DNA of 64,000 bases from Diadophis punctatus similis (GCA_023053685.1 JALIGW010000032.1:5149343-5213342); one strand, 5' to 3'; counted from the stretch's first letter, positions 1-9,852 are shown. Program-made: numbers and translations. The notes: a model not told the origin generated them from the letters alone.

Positions 1-340
1 TCCCTGCAAACCTTACTTCCTTTTAGCACTGATGATGTTACCTAGTTGGGTCATGGAATATCTGCAAGAAAATAACAAAGCTCAGAGAACACCAAGGACC
101 TCACAGTTCTCCCCCTCTTTGCTGCAAACCCCACTCCCTAGCACTGATGATGTTACCTGGATGGGTAAGGAAACATCTGCAAGAAAACAACCAAGCAGAG
201 GACACCAAGGACCCCACAGTCCTCCTCCTCCTTTCCTCCCCCTTCTCTTCCTCCTCCCTCCTCTCCTCCTCTCCCACAACATGCTAATTGGGTCATGAAA
301 TGTCTGTATGAAAGCAACCAAGCTAAGGACTCCAAATTAT
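1..340 (+). repeat. hammerhead-like module B with CCT tracts, three copies
   Basis: Modules start near 25 and 141, with a 3' half near 283. Each runs CTGATGA, a stem, GAAAC or a mutated form, then GCAAG and CCAAGGACC, followed by a CCT-rich tract. The copy at 141-180 has GAAACATC; the copy at 26-66 has lost the second box (GGAATATC). Confidence 0.6.
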
Positions 341-501
341 AATTGTTCTCGTAATTAAAAGGGGAGATAATGAAAGGCGATAGTGGGCAATAATCATTTT
401 TTTCATTTTAATTCAGAGAGAAGACCTGTGATACGACTGCTACCTTTCTGAGAAGAGGGGAACTCAGCACTAAGAGAAGGATAGGGGGGGAAGCAGCCTA
501 C

Positions 502-639
502 CTTGTTCTTGGTGGAATACAGGAGAAGGATCTCTGACACGATCTCCTCCATGACAGAGATCATGTCATCTGGCTGGGCTCCCAGGACTGCTTGGCCATA
601 GCAGAGAAGCAGCATTGTGCGGATCTGATTCTGTGAGTT
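502..639 (-). CDS. MROH-like gene, exon 6
   Basis: 46 codons ending STKNK at donor AAG|GTAGGC. The text [18 protein letters not shown] matches the next MROH segment (LILCYGHVAARAP). The acceptor is either position 640 (used here) or 9 bp further in; both keep phase 0. Confidence 0.7.
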
Positions 640-3600
640 CTGTCAGTACAAAGACGGGGGGGGGGGGTGTCAAACTATTTTTCAACGCACCAGAAGACAA
701 GAGAAGCAGCAATGGATGGAAACTGATGGAGGTTCTTAGGCATCCAGTTCACGGTTGTCCCAAAGGTGCTTTTTCCAAAGGCAACTGGACTTTGGTTTAT
801 CCTTGAAGAGGTTTCGCTTCTCATCCAAGAAGCTTCTTCAGTTCTGGCTGAAGCTTCTTTAGGTTTGACTTCGGTCAAAACAGAAGAAGCTTTTTGGATC
901 AGAAGCGAAACGTCTTCAAGGAAAACAAAGTCTAAGCCTTTTGAAAAAGCACCTTTGGGCCTACTTGAGATGTTTGTTCTTCTCTAGCCTTATAAAATAG
1001 CTCTCCAGGAGATCTTCTCTAGCCTTATAGAATAGCTCTCCAGGAGATCTTCTCTAGCCTTATAGAATAGCTCTCCAGGAGATCTTCTCTAGCCTTATAA
1101 AATAGCTCTCCAGGAGATCTTCTCTAGCCTTATAAAATAGCTCTCCAGGAGATCTTCTCTAGCCTTATAGAATAGCTCTCCAGGAGATCTTCTCTAGCCT
1201 TATAAAATTGCTCTCCAGGAGATGGAGGTGAAGAATTTCCAGCACCACCTACAACCTCAGCGCTGGTCTTGGGTCTTTGAGATCTATCACCAATCTGAAG
1301 AGACCAGACAGCCTGGTGCATAAGTCCTTCTCAACACGTTGGACTTTCCTTCCCAGAATCCCCCAGCCTTCTTCTGTACTGAGTTTCAGACTTTGGAACC
1401 CCATCCCTGGTCTTACCTCAAAGGCGGCTTCTACCAGAGAAGGTCTCATTGGCTGAATAAGGTGACCAGCATCTTTCAGGGCCACCAGGATTTCAGGGAG
1501 GTGGCAAAAGGCAGCCATGTGAATGGTTTCCGAGATTCCCTAGGCAAAGCGATGTTTGTGAATTAGGACACTTGCACATTTTCTTTTTCTTTATCTTTCT
1601 CCTCCCCTTCTCCACCTCCTGCTCCTGCTCCTACTCTCCTACTCCCCCTCCACCATCACCTCCTCCTTCTCCTCCCTTCACCTCCACTCTGCAAAACTTG
1701 TTCCCTTCTAGCACTGATGACGTGACCTAGTTGGGTCGCGAAACATCTGCAACCAAGCTCAGAGAGCACCAAGGACCCGACAAAGATGGAGGTCTCAGCC
1801 CCCGCAGGCATCCCACTCCCACTCACCTCCCTGTCTGTTTCTTCTAGACATGAAAATCCTAGAAGGCTTTTCAGATGTTCCTTCACCAGGTCTTTCTGTC
1901 TTGAATTCCGCAGTTTCACCCCGTAATATTTGTAAAGGTTAATCTGAAGGTTGGAAAAGGAGTCTGTGAGTCCTGGGGAGCTCCACCAATCGGCCAGGAA
2001 AAGGAAATATTTATTTATTTATTTATTTATTTTGGTTTTCTTATATGCCGCCCTACTCCCGAGGGACTCAGGGTGGCGTACAGCAGAAAAGATACAAGAA
2101 ACCAGCAATAAACATAATTAAAATCAAATACAAAAATTAAAAATTAAAAATTTAGGACAATATAGGACAAATCATGATCAAAAGTGGACTACGTCAGAGG
2201 TGGGTTCCTGCCGGTGCGGTTAATAGCTGTTGTTTGGCGCAGAGCCGAAGACGCTGCTGCCGTTCGCGGCGTGGGGGCTTTCCCTGGGCGCTGCCGCCGG
2301 CCTCATGAACGCCGCATGGACGCCGCCAATTGCATTTTTTTGCCCTCTGCGTATGCGCAAAGCGTTCTGCATGCGCAGAGGGCAAAAGAACGCAATTGGC
2401 AGCGGCCATGCGGGCGGGGAAAGCGCCCGGGGAAAGCTCCCGCGCCGCGAACGGCAGCAGCGTCTTTGGCCGAACAACAGCTATTAACCGCACCGGCAAA
2501 AACAGGCAGGAACCCACCTCTGGACTACGTGTGGTCAAGCACAGGGCCATTTCCCCATGCAGCTCGCGGGTCAAAAAAAGTAAAGATGGCAGCCATACCT
2601 GCATGATCAAAATCCCAAGTCTTTTCCAGGGTGGGTTTCACTTGCATGATCATAATTTGGTTTCAAAGGATTACAGGAAGTCCTCGACTTACAACAGCTC
2701 ATTCAGTGACCGTTCAAAGTTACGATGGCACTGAACAAAGGGACTTATGACCGTTTTCCACACTTACGACTGTTGCAGCATCTCCAGGGGTCATGTCATC
2801 CCCTTTTGCGACCTTCTGACCAGCAAAGTCAATGGAGAAGCCAGGTTCCCTTAACGACCATGTGACTGACTTAACGACTGCAGTGATTCACTTACCAACG
2901 GGGGCAAGAAAGGTTCATAAATTGGGGCAAAGCTCACTTAACAACATAACTTAGCAGCTCACTCAGCAACCTAAAGTTTGGGTTCAATTGTGGCCGTAAG
3001 TCGAGGACTAGCTATAACCTGATGGACAAAGGCCCATCTCCCATTTACAGGTAATTCTCGACTTGCAGCCACAATCGAGACCAGCATTTTTGTAACTGAA
3101 CAAGCTAAGTCACTGGCACCGGATTTTGTGACCTTTTCATTTTTGCCACGGTTGTTCAGCCGATCATTGCAGTTGTTAACGCGAATCACACGGTCATTAA
3201 GCGAGTTCCACTTCCCCCACTGACTTTGCTTGTTGGAAGTCAGCTGGGAAGCTTGTTCTGGGTGACCTGATCAGGCAGAAGGGCAGAATATAAATCTAAT
3301 AAGTAAATAATTGCCATCTTCGCTTTTTTCAACTTCTTCTGAAAAAGCTACTTTAACCCCCCATCCCCATAGGGACCCTTGCTAATTCCCTGTTTGGGGG
3401 TCCTGATATGCTTTATGGTTTCTGTGGAGATCTTGCAGCTTCATCTTTTTAAATGCATTAGCTCTCCTTGGTGGATTGGGACAACTTGCCGTGACCACTT
3501 TGGCATGGCCAACTAGCCATGGCCTACTCGCCTTGGCCAACTCACCAGGGAACAAGAGTTACACTAATAGCAGGGTTCCAATATCTCAGGGGTTGCCCCA

Positions 3601-5011
3601 AAGAGGAGGGGGTCAGCCTATTCTCCAAAGCCCCTGAAGGTAAGACAAGAAACAATGGATAGAAACTTTGTCACGATGTGAATATTGTCAGTTGTGAGTC
3701 TATGCAGGGTGATGCACCCCTATTCTAAATATTATGGTACTTCCCAATACAAGCAGAACACGTGATATGATGTTCTGCGCATGTCTACATTCCCATCCAC
3801 CATTAATCACTTCTGTTATGCCTTCCGACCTGGAAGGATGTGTTAGTTAGCAAAGATGTAGTTTATTCAGGATTTATTGTTTTTATATTGTTTTGTACTG
3901 AAATAAATATTTTCTATTAGACATTTAATCTCGGTTTTATTTCTAAGTATTTGAATTCCAAGTAAAAGATCCAATGTCACCTCTACGGGGGAATTCTCCC
4001 CTTAACAAACTTATAAAGGAGAGAACCAATCTAGAACCAAGGAGAAATGTCCTAACAGTGAGAACAATTAACCAGTGGGACAGTTTGCCTCCAGAAGTTG
4101 TAGATGCTGCATCACTGGAGGCTTTTAAGAAGAGATTGGACAACCATTTGCCTGAAATGGTAAAGGGTTTCCTCCTTGAGTTTGAGGTTGGACTAGAAGA
4201 TCTCCAAGGCCCCCTTCCAAGTCTGTAATTCTACTATTCACTTGTTTGTCTAATATCAAAGAAATGGTGGAAGAGAAGCGTCAAAGAAAGGATGCCAATG
4301 GAGGGACAAAATGAAACATGAACGACTAACATTAAAATTATTTTTAAAATTATTGGAAAGAATTTGAATTGTTGAATTATCCTGCGGCGAGTCGGCCGTG
4401 GCTCGTGGGCAGCGGTGAGTTGGCCACGGCAAGTTGTCCTCTTCTGACATTGTGTCTAAGACAACTGCGGCTCTAAAAGTGTCAAACCTCATCATATTTA
4501 CCTTCTCTTTAGACAAGAACTGGGACGTGCTTTGTTGGACTGCAGGCTTCTGGTTGATGGGCGGCAATCCACTTGTTTTCCACTTGGACAGTTTGTAGTC
4601 TGCAGGACTCTGCTTTGACAACAACAACAAGAACAACAAAAAAGAAGTTGTGACAAAGTGAAGGAACAGAGGAAGGAACAGCTTTTTTTGTGTTTCCAAG
4701 TGGAGGGTTGGTTTCCCTTCTGCGTCAACATGCATATTATAATTTATTTGACTTTTCTAGCTGGGACAGACACAAAGCACATAAGGACCATCTGGGTTGT
4801 ATCAGCTGGAGCTGAGGCACCTTTTGAGATGAACTGTTGGAAGATCTCTGCCACAAATTGTGAGAACTTGATTTATCACCATTTATTGTTGTGGCCTGTT
4901 GGCCACCGGCCCCTCCAGCAGCCAAATCAGATGAGGAGGAGGCGTGGGAGTCAGGAACAGCATCAGGGCAACCTGAGAGCTCCGAGGGGGAAGAGGGAAT
5001 GGATCTGACAG

Positions 5012-5043
<32 letters not shown>

Positions 5044-5066
5044 AGGGAGAGGGAGAGGGAGAGGGA

Positions 5067-5147
<81 letters not shown>

Positions 5148-7656
5148 CCTGGGCCGTCCGTCAGCCCTCAGATGGAGGTGGCTGATGAGGAAGAGGAGGA
5201 ACAGCTGGTTCCAGTGCCTGATGTGCGGATGCCCAGAAGGCAGAGGAAAGGAGAGCAGTGGAAATCTATGGGCCGGTCCTTGGGAGGGAAGAGCCACCGC
5301 TGCTAACGAAGCCCCACCCTAGCTCTGGGGATAAAAGGCAGGGGGCGGAGATGAATAGATGTGGCAGACTATTCATCTTCCGGCCAGATGGACGTTAGCC
5401 TGCGGTGAGAGAGAAACTTTTTGCCGGAGCTGCGGGCGCTCCTAATAAAGGAATCATTGCTTCAACACAGAGGGTTTGTCGTGTTTGGGGAGCTGGGTCA
5501 GGACAGTTATTTACTGACTGTTCGAAGTTATAACGAATACCGTATTTTTCGGAGTATAAAACGCACCTTTTTACCCCCTAAAAGAGGGTGAAAACTTGGG
5601 TGCGTCTTATACACCGAATGCAGCCCCACCCACCCACCCCCACCATTTGGCCTCTGTCTTCCAGCAATTTACCTGCTTGCAGGAAAGAGGGAAGAGCCTG
5701 CAAAGCCAAGCAAGTCAGTAGCAGTTTCCCGATCTACAGCTGATTAGGTTTGCCACATGGAAAAATGAAAGTGAAACTAACTACAAAGAGGCAAATAGCT
5801 GGCAGAGACAAGCAGATTTTTATTTTTTGCTGAACTGGGTGGAAGGGGGTAAGTGAATAACTAAATGTCTGTAGAATGTTCAGATTATTAGACTTACTTT
5901 TTAAAGACTGCTTTATTATTGTTCTAGAGTCAGGGATCTAACAGCCAGCTTTGTTAGCTTTGCTGGCTGTGGAATTCTGGGAGTTGAAGTCCACAAGTCT
6001 TAAAGTTGCCAAGGTTGGAGATCCCTGTAAATCTAGACAACTTAACAAAATAAAGAAGCTTTTTAAAATAAATGCTATTTATTTTAAATAGCATGAAGAG
6101 ACCCAGTGCTATTGTATCTTCTTTTAAATGATAGAGAATAATGTATACTTTCAGAAATTTTTATTAATTTTAACAGCTCTATATAAGTATAGTCTGAAAT
6201 GTAACAGTGTCCTGTTTAGTATTAGAGTTTAGTTACCTTGGAGTAGACCTATTTAAATAATTGGGAAGAGTTAGTGTGACTACATTTAAGGAAACTTTCT
6301 GGCATAATGTATATTTCTCCAATTCTTTGCTATTTCTATGAGTCAAGCACACATGCACAGAAATAGACAGCAAACAGTGTATATCATCTGTGCTGTTTGC
6401 TGTTTGCTAAATTTCTGGGAGGCAGAGTCCTTTTTCCCTTGTTTTCCTCCCCCAAAACTAAGGTGCGTCTTATACTTCAGTGCGTCTTATACTCCAAAAA
6501 TACGGTAGTTTAAAACTGAAAAAAGGTACTTTGATTTTCACACTCGGGACCATGTTAGTATCCCTGTGGTCACGTGATCAACATTTGGATGCTTGGCGTG
6601 TGGTCATGTGATCTCCTTTTGCAAAAGACCTGTGTAATACCTGATTCACACTTTCCCCTTTCCAAAGTAAGTTCTTCATCTCGGACCACGATCCCCTGCT
6701 TATTTGAGTTATCATTATCACAACTACCTTGACCTGTTGCTTTAGTGTCCCTATTAAGGTCAGCAAGGGCACTGAATCTGTTATGTTGGGACACAGCGAA
6801 AGCTTTGTGTTTCTGGTTCACAGATCCCACAGTTGTCCATACTGCACAGTTGTCCTGCAGGATCTTTGTGGTAGAGGGGGCTGATAGCGCGGCAGCTTAA
6901 TAGAGTGGAATGGCTGAATTGGGCACCTAATTTCTGCTTGGGGAGCACAGAAAGCGCAGTTCTCACCAACGCATCCAGGCCGCATTCACCTTTGCTCGCA
7001 CCTCACCATTCATGTCCCCTTTGCCTTGGAGGTGGGATCCCAGATATCAAAAATTGTCCACCTTCTTTAGATTTTCTCCATTGATTTGAAGCGTTCCGGG
7101 GGTGGTGACAGTCTCTAAGTACCCAGTCGTCTTGATGCTGAGGTGGAGTCCGAAATGGTTGAGGCGATCATTCCATGGTTGTTCCATGGTCATTCCACCA
7201 AGGGCCCCATAGTTCAGCAAATTCTCCATAACCACATTTGTCTACTTTGGGGATAAATTATCTCCACCAAGGCAGCCCTTGCTTCTGAAACCTCTCCACG
7301 ATGGACCTCCGGGCCCACCGCGACACACACCAAGCTGCTTACCTGGGAAGGATGAAGATGGTCCAAGATGGTCTCTAATATTTCTCTCTCGTCCATCAAG
7401 TCCAAGACTTCTTTGACGGGTCTGCCTTTTAACGGCTTCTTGCTCTCCCACAAATTTCGGAAGCATTCGTCGGAGAGTTCTGAGAAGAAGAGACAGATTG
7501 AGATTGATGGGCAATTCGACAGGACAAGCCTTCTCAAAGCGGAGAGAGAAAAGGTGTGTGTAGCAGATCACCAGGCTGAGCCTGAGGGAGGGGTCAAACG
7601 TGTCATAAGTCTGGAGTCCCTGATCTTCATGTTCTTAGACAACCATCTTGAGGAGG

Positions 7657-7691
<35 letters not shown>

Positions 7692-7965
7692 TCTGAGGTT
7701 TTCGCGGGTGTTTGTATGTAGGTCTTTGGGTATTCAGGTTTTCTCCCGCGTGAAATTGGAAGTGTCTTGGCGACGTTTCGATGAAGTCTCATTCATCATC
7801 TTCAGGCTGGTGTCTTCTGCTTCCTGCTTCTAGGAGCAATCTCACATTGCTCCTAGAAGCAGGAAGCAGAAGACACCAGCCTGAAGATGATGAATGAGAC
7901 TTCATCGAAACGTCGCCAAGACACTTCCAATTTCACGCGGGAGAAATCCCGAATACCCAAAGACC

Positions 7966-8057
<92 letters not shown>

Positions 8058-8954
8058 TGTATGTATGTATGTATGTATGTATGTATGTATGTATGTATGT
8101 ATGTATGTATTAGGTTTTTACTGGTATAGTTATGCAGGTCTTGGCATATTCGGGTCTTTTCCAGTGTAAGATTGATTCCATATATATGGAATTGGAATTT
8201 TTTATTACTTTGAAATTTCAGAATGTGGTAATCTTATAATTTGTATATAGCCTTTGAAAAAGGCTGAGAGAGGGGTCTTTCCTCACCTCTGAGGGCAAGA
8301 TGTTCCCTAACACAGTGGCAGTGGTAGAGAAGACCCTCTTCCCACCAGTAGAAATTCTTTGACTGAGGGTGTCTGCACCATAACTTCCCTGCCTGATGAA
8401 GGACAGTTGCAGGATTTGGGTTTGGCTAGTCTAGACAAAAGAAGGAAGGGTGTCTGTGTGACATGAGAGCAGTCTTCCAGTATTTGAGGGGCTGCCACAA
8501 AGAGGAGGGGGTCAACTTGTTTTCCAAAGTACCAGAAGGCAGTGTATATACCTGGAAATAAAGGCAGGATAGGGTCTGGAGAACGCCTTCTCCCCTGAGC
8601 TCTTTCCTTCTCGTACTCCTTTGGCAAGGGAGGGGGCTCTTTAAGGCTATACTTGATCTCCATCTGAGGAGCCCTCGGAGGGGTCCTGGCAGTTGTTGTG
8701 TTTGCCAAATCTGGCAGCACCAGCGCTGGACGCTGAACCTTCTTCCTGACCTCCATTGGAGCTGGGGAAGACTTCACAAGCAGAGGCAAGACCTCCTTGG
8801 TTCGCTGAGTGGCTGAGGAACTGGATGGGCGGGAGCCAGAGAAATGGGCTTCCTGGTTGTCCCACCGCCGTGGGTCATTATTACTGAGCTGTGGATTGGA
8901 CTCCTTGCTGCCCTTCTTCTTCAGGAAGGGCAACTTTTTCAGCATATGATCCAT
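502..8954 (-). CDS. MROH-like (maestro HEAT-like repeat) gene, 3' part off the window
   Basis: Six exons with GT-AG borders and compatible phases can be chained on the minus strand: 8954-8552, 7479-7343, 4609-4502, 1943-1827, 1539-1417 and 639-502. Exon 4 (reading [20 protein letters not shown]), exon 5 ([13 protein letters not shown]) and exon 6 ([14 protein letters not shown]) match, in order, consecutive HEAT-repeat segments that I recall from MROH1. That protein has LYKCIG, then KHLQELLE, then an ISHLEDTL-type helix, then LILCYGH. The end of exon 3 (SKEK) also matches the residues just before that block. Exons 1-2 and the start of exon 3 are not recognisable as MROH. They are rich in Lys, Pro and Ser and replace several hundred residues found in MROH1, so this is either a shortened paralogue or has a different N-terminus. 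The function of MROH proteins is poorly known. The last exons and stop lie beyond position 1. Confidence 0.65.
670..735 (+). mobile_element. CR1 fragment
   Basis: A short piece of the CR1 3' coding end (CACCAGAAG, AATGGATGGAAACTGATGG). Confidence 0.5.
765..965. repeat. palindromic element, hammerhead family A
   Basis: The outer arms mirror each other (CCAAAGGTGC at the left, GCACCTTTGGG at the right). The arms carry two opposed hammerhead-like motifs: minus 841-808 (CTGAAGA, GAAACCTC) and plus 881-914 (CAGAAGA, GAAACGTC). Confidence 0.6.
979..1223. repeat. 35-bp minisatellite, about seven copies
   Basis: A 35-bp unit (CTCTAGCCTTATARAATAG plus CTCTCCAGGAGATCT) is repeated head to tail about seven times, differing only at one or two bases. 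It lies in the intron between MROH-like exons 5 and 6. Confidence 0.9.
1417..1539 (-). CDS. MROH-like gene, exon 5
   Basis: 41 codons in phase 0, acceptor TTTGCCTAG and donor [28 protein letters not shown] corresponds to the Gly-rich helix followed by SHLxxxL that comes next in MROH proteins. Confidence 0.75.
1604..1785 (+). repeat. CCT tract and hammerhead-like module B
   Basis: A pyrimidine tract (1604-1680) precedes a B module whose motif is at 1711-1750, followed by the usual GAGAGCACCAAGGACC end. Confidence 0.7.
1711..1750 (+). ncRNA. hammerhead-like motif, family B
   Basis: CTGATGA (1714), extra C, stem GTGACC/GGTCGC with all six pairs possible (one G-U), loop TAGTTG, then GAAAC and ATC, and stem I GCA/TGC. 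The cleavage triplet is AUC, still of NUH type. The stem differs from the 39234 copy by compensatory change. Confidence 0.5.
1827..1943 (-). CDS. MROH-like gene, exon 4
   Basis: 39 codons in phase 0, acceptor AACCTTCAG and donor GAG|GTGAGT. The helices NLYKYYG and [11 protein letters not shown] followed by ETDRE align with the MROH1 block LYKCIG / VRKHLQELLE / EAERE, the strongest family match in this gene. Confidence 0.75.
2006..2160 (-). mobile_element. L2-like LINE 3' end
   Basis: ATTT repeats followed by TATGCCGCCCTACTCCC and GGGACTCAGGGTGGCG, the reverse complement of the tail that follows the reverse-transcriptase pieces at 12430 and 60780. Confidence 0.7.
2195..2522. mobile_element. 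non-autonomous hAT element, CpG-rich
   Basis: Terminal inverted repeats CAGAGGTGGGTTCC and GGAACCCACCTCTG are bounded by a perfect 8-bp target duplication GACTACGT (2187-2194 and 2523-2530). The arms are self-complementary for most of the length. No transposase is present. Confidence 0.85.
2668..3013. mobile_element. Tigger-like MITE, full copy
   Basis: Ends AGTCCTCGACTTACAAC and GTAAGTCGAGGACTA are inverted repeats. The interior (CTTCTGACCAGCAAAGTC, AACGACCATGTGACT) is shared by more than a dozen copies in the window. I assign Tigger/pogo-like from end style and apparent TA target; no transposase is seen. Confidence 0.65.
3048..3235. mobile_element. Tigger-like MITE, partial
   Basis: Left end GGTAATTCTCGACTTGC with a diverged interior ending in the CTGACTTTGCTTGTTGG block. 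Confidence 0.5.
3590..4240 (+). mobile_element. CR1 3' end interrupted by a solo LTR
   Basis: CR1 C-terminal coding text is split: GGGGTTGCCCCAAAGAGGAGG to ATAGAAACTT, then resuming at 4008 ([24 protein letters not shown]) to the end of the element. Confidence 0.8.
3669..4007 (+). mobile_element. solo LTR, family 1 (339 bp)
   Basis: Begins TGTCACGATG and ends CTTAACA, bounded by the 5-bp duplication AACTT (3664-3668 and 4008-4012). An AATAAA lies in its 3' third. Family mates are at 55435, 58611 and 63783. No internal retroelement genes are seen. Confidence 0.8.
4502..4609 (-). CDS. MROH-like gene, exon 3
   Basis: 36 codons in phase 0 from a T-rich acceptor (CAAAGCAG) to the donor AAG|GTAAATATG. 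The text ends FLSKEK and joins exon 4 (INLYKYYG), like the EK|NFLYK junction of MROH1. A second AG 10 bp downstream is out of phase with exon 2, so the upstream one was chosen. Confidence 0.55.
4887..5505 (+). mobile_element. solo LTR, family 2 (about 619 bp), with GA tract
   Basis: Starts TGTTGTGGCC and ends GGTCAGGACA, with flanks TTTAT/GTTAT. A TATA-like GGATAAAAGGCAG and a polyadenylation AATAAAGG are in the expected order. A (GA)n and GAGGGA expansion at 5010-5142 sits inside. A second copy is at 51283-51819. Confidence 0.75.
5010..5142. repeat. (GA)n / (GGGAGA)n microsatellite
   Basis: An uninterrupted purine tract of GA and GAGGGA units within the solo LTR. Confidence 0.95.
5538..6507 (+). 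mobile_element. TIR DNA element (970 bp), CGTATTTTTCGG ends
   Basis: Ends TACCGTATTTTTCGGAG and CTCCAAAAATACGGTA are inverted repeats with TA at both borders. The subterminal text (GTGCGTCTTATAC) is also mirrored. No transposase frame is seen. A half palindromic MITE (5938-6027) lies inside. A near-full copy in the other orientation is at 18262-19179. Confidence 0.75.
5938..6027. mobile_element. palindromic MITE (GGGAGTTGAAGTCCAC family), partial
   Basis: Right arm with GAATTCTGGGAGTTGAAGTC and AAAGTTGCCAAGGTTGG, the recurring family described at 48846. Confidence 0.6.
6512..6610. mobile_element. Tigger-like MITE fragment
   Basis: Holds the GTGGTCACGTGATCAACATT block, diverged. Confidence 0.4.
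6781..7235 (-). mobile_element. RTE/BovB-like LINE fragment
   Basis: Minus-strand text [14 protein letters not shown], stop, [11 protein letters not shown] and [10 protein letters not shown] follows the RTE pattern INGxxLKxVDxFxYLGS and EVxxRIxxAW. It is broken by a stop and degrades after that. BovB-type RTE elements are abundant in snakes. Confidence 0.6.
7343..7479 (-). CDS. MROH-like gene, exon 2
   Basis: A pyrimidine-rich acceptor (TCTTCTTCTCAG) precedes 45 codons reading [14 protein letters not shown] to ILDHLHPSQ. The donor is CAG|GTAAGC. The amphipathic, Leu-rich text suits a helical protein. Its family is not recognised on its own. Confidence 0.6.
7662..7691. repeat. (TA)n microsatellite
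   Basis: TA repeats bordering the left arm of the 7724-7965 palindrome. Confidence 0.9.
7769..7808 (-). ncRNA. hammerhead-like motif, family C (minus)
   Basis: CTGAAGA (7805-7799), extra T, stem GATGAA/TTCATC (six Watson-Crick pairs), loop TGAGAC, then GAAAC and GTC ending at 7772. Stem I is GC/GC. Confidence 0.55.
7878..7917 (+). ncRNA. hammerhead-like motif, family C (plus)
   Basis: Mirror copy: CTGAAGA at 7881, GAAACGTC at 7907-7914, same perfect 6-bp stem II. Transcription of the palindrome from either side would give one functional-looking core and one antisense core. Confidence 0.55.
7968..8110. repeat. (TA)n then (TATG)n microsatellite
   Basis: TA repeats to about 8030 change into TATG repeats to 8110. 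Confidence 0.95.
8430..8550 (+). mobile_element. CR1 fragment
   Basis: CR1 3' text (CAGTCTTCCAGTATTTGAG, GAGGGGGTCAACTTG, AGTACCAGAAGGCAG) ending at the candidate splice donor of MROH-like exon 1. Confidence 0.7.
8552..8954 (-). CDS. MROH-like gene, candidate exon 1
   Basis: The ATG at 8954 opens 134 codons starting [15 protein letters not shown], basic and then Pro/Ser-rich, with no recognised domain. The donor CCAG|GTATATAC gives phase 1, which fits the 2-nt start of exon 2. A CR1 fragment abuts the intron side of this donor. The start choice rests only on the first ATG of an open frame. Confidence 0.45.
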
Positions 8955-9094
8955 CCTGTCGTGAAGAGTGAGTTCTAGACCTGGAAGGAGATCCTATCAA
9001 TAAAGGAGAAGGTTTGTAATTCCAGGTTGAAATGAGGGATCCTTGGTGTGTCCGTCTGTCTGTCCGTCCGACTCTATCTCTATCATCTCTAATC

Positions 9095-9570
<476 letters not shown>

Positions 9571-9579
9571 CATGGTCTT

Positions 9580-9757
9580 CCTGTGTCCTCCCAGAAAGCT
9601 CAGACTGCCCAAGGAGCTGCTCATTTTTTTTGCTTCTGCGCATGTGCAGAAGCTATTTTTTATTGCTGCGGGGGCGCACACGCACATAGCGCCCTTGGCG
9701 CAACCCTGAGCGAACCAGCACAAAAGGATCCAGAACCCACCCCTGCCACAGGGCACC
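9580..9757. mobile_element. hAT-like fragment
   Basis: The right end (CAGAACCCACCCCTG) and a CTGCGCATGTGCAG block resemble the hAT copy at 13993-14320. The left end is not found. Confidence 0.4.
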
Positions 9758-9852
9758 CTTGGACCCCCAGACCACTGGCAGAGTTGAGTTTTAATGCTCT
9801 TCTGGAAGGTCAGGAGACAGGGGGCCTCTCTCATCTCTGGGGCTGGGCTACC

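Larger units (their letters stand above)
3479..4439. mobile_element. inverted-repeat element carrying nested CR1 and LTR
   Basis: Ends GGACAACTTGCCGTG (3479) and CACGGCAAGTTGTCC (4439) are exact inverted repeats. A CR1 copy sits between them and an LTR sits inside that. Related text recurs near 40285-40370. The superfamily is not assigned. Confidence 0.5.
7700..7968. repeat. near-perfect palindrome with two opposed hammerhead-like motifs (family C)
   Basis: Two arms of about 120 bp (ending near 7842 and starting near 7847) are reverse complements apart from a few bases in GGTTTTCTCCC versus GGGATTTCTCCC. The centre is GAGCAATCTCACATTGCTC. Both sides are flanked by TA repeats. Confidence 0.9.

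Noticed and set aside
2184..2610. Overlapping 134-140-codon frames on both strands
   Set aside because: They lie over a CpG-rich palindromic hAT element with an intact 8-bp duplication.
4887..5505. Single-exon gene on either strand (143 and 186 codons)
   Set aside because: The sequence has LTR structure and a second, reversed copy at 51283; the frames are inflated by the GA tract.
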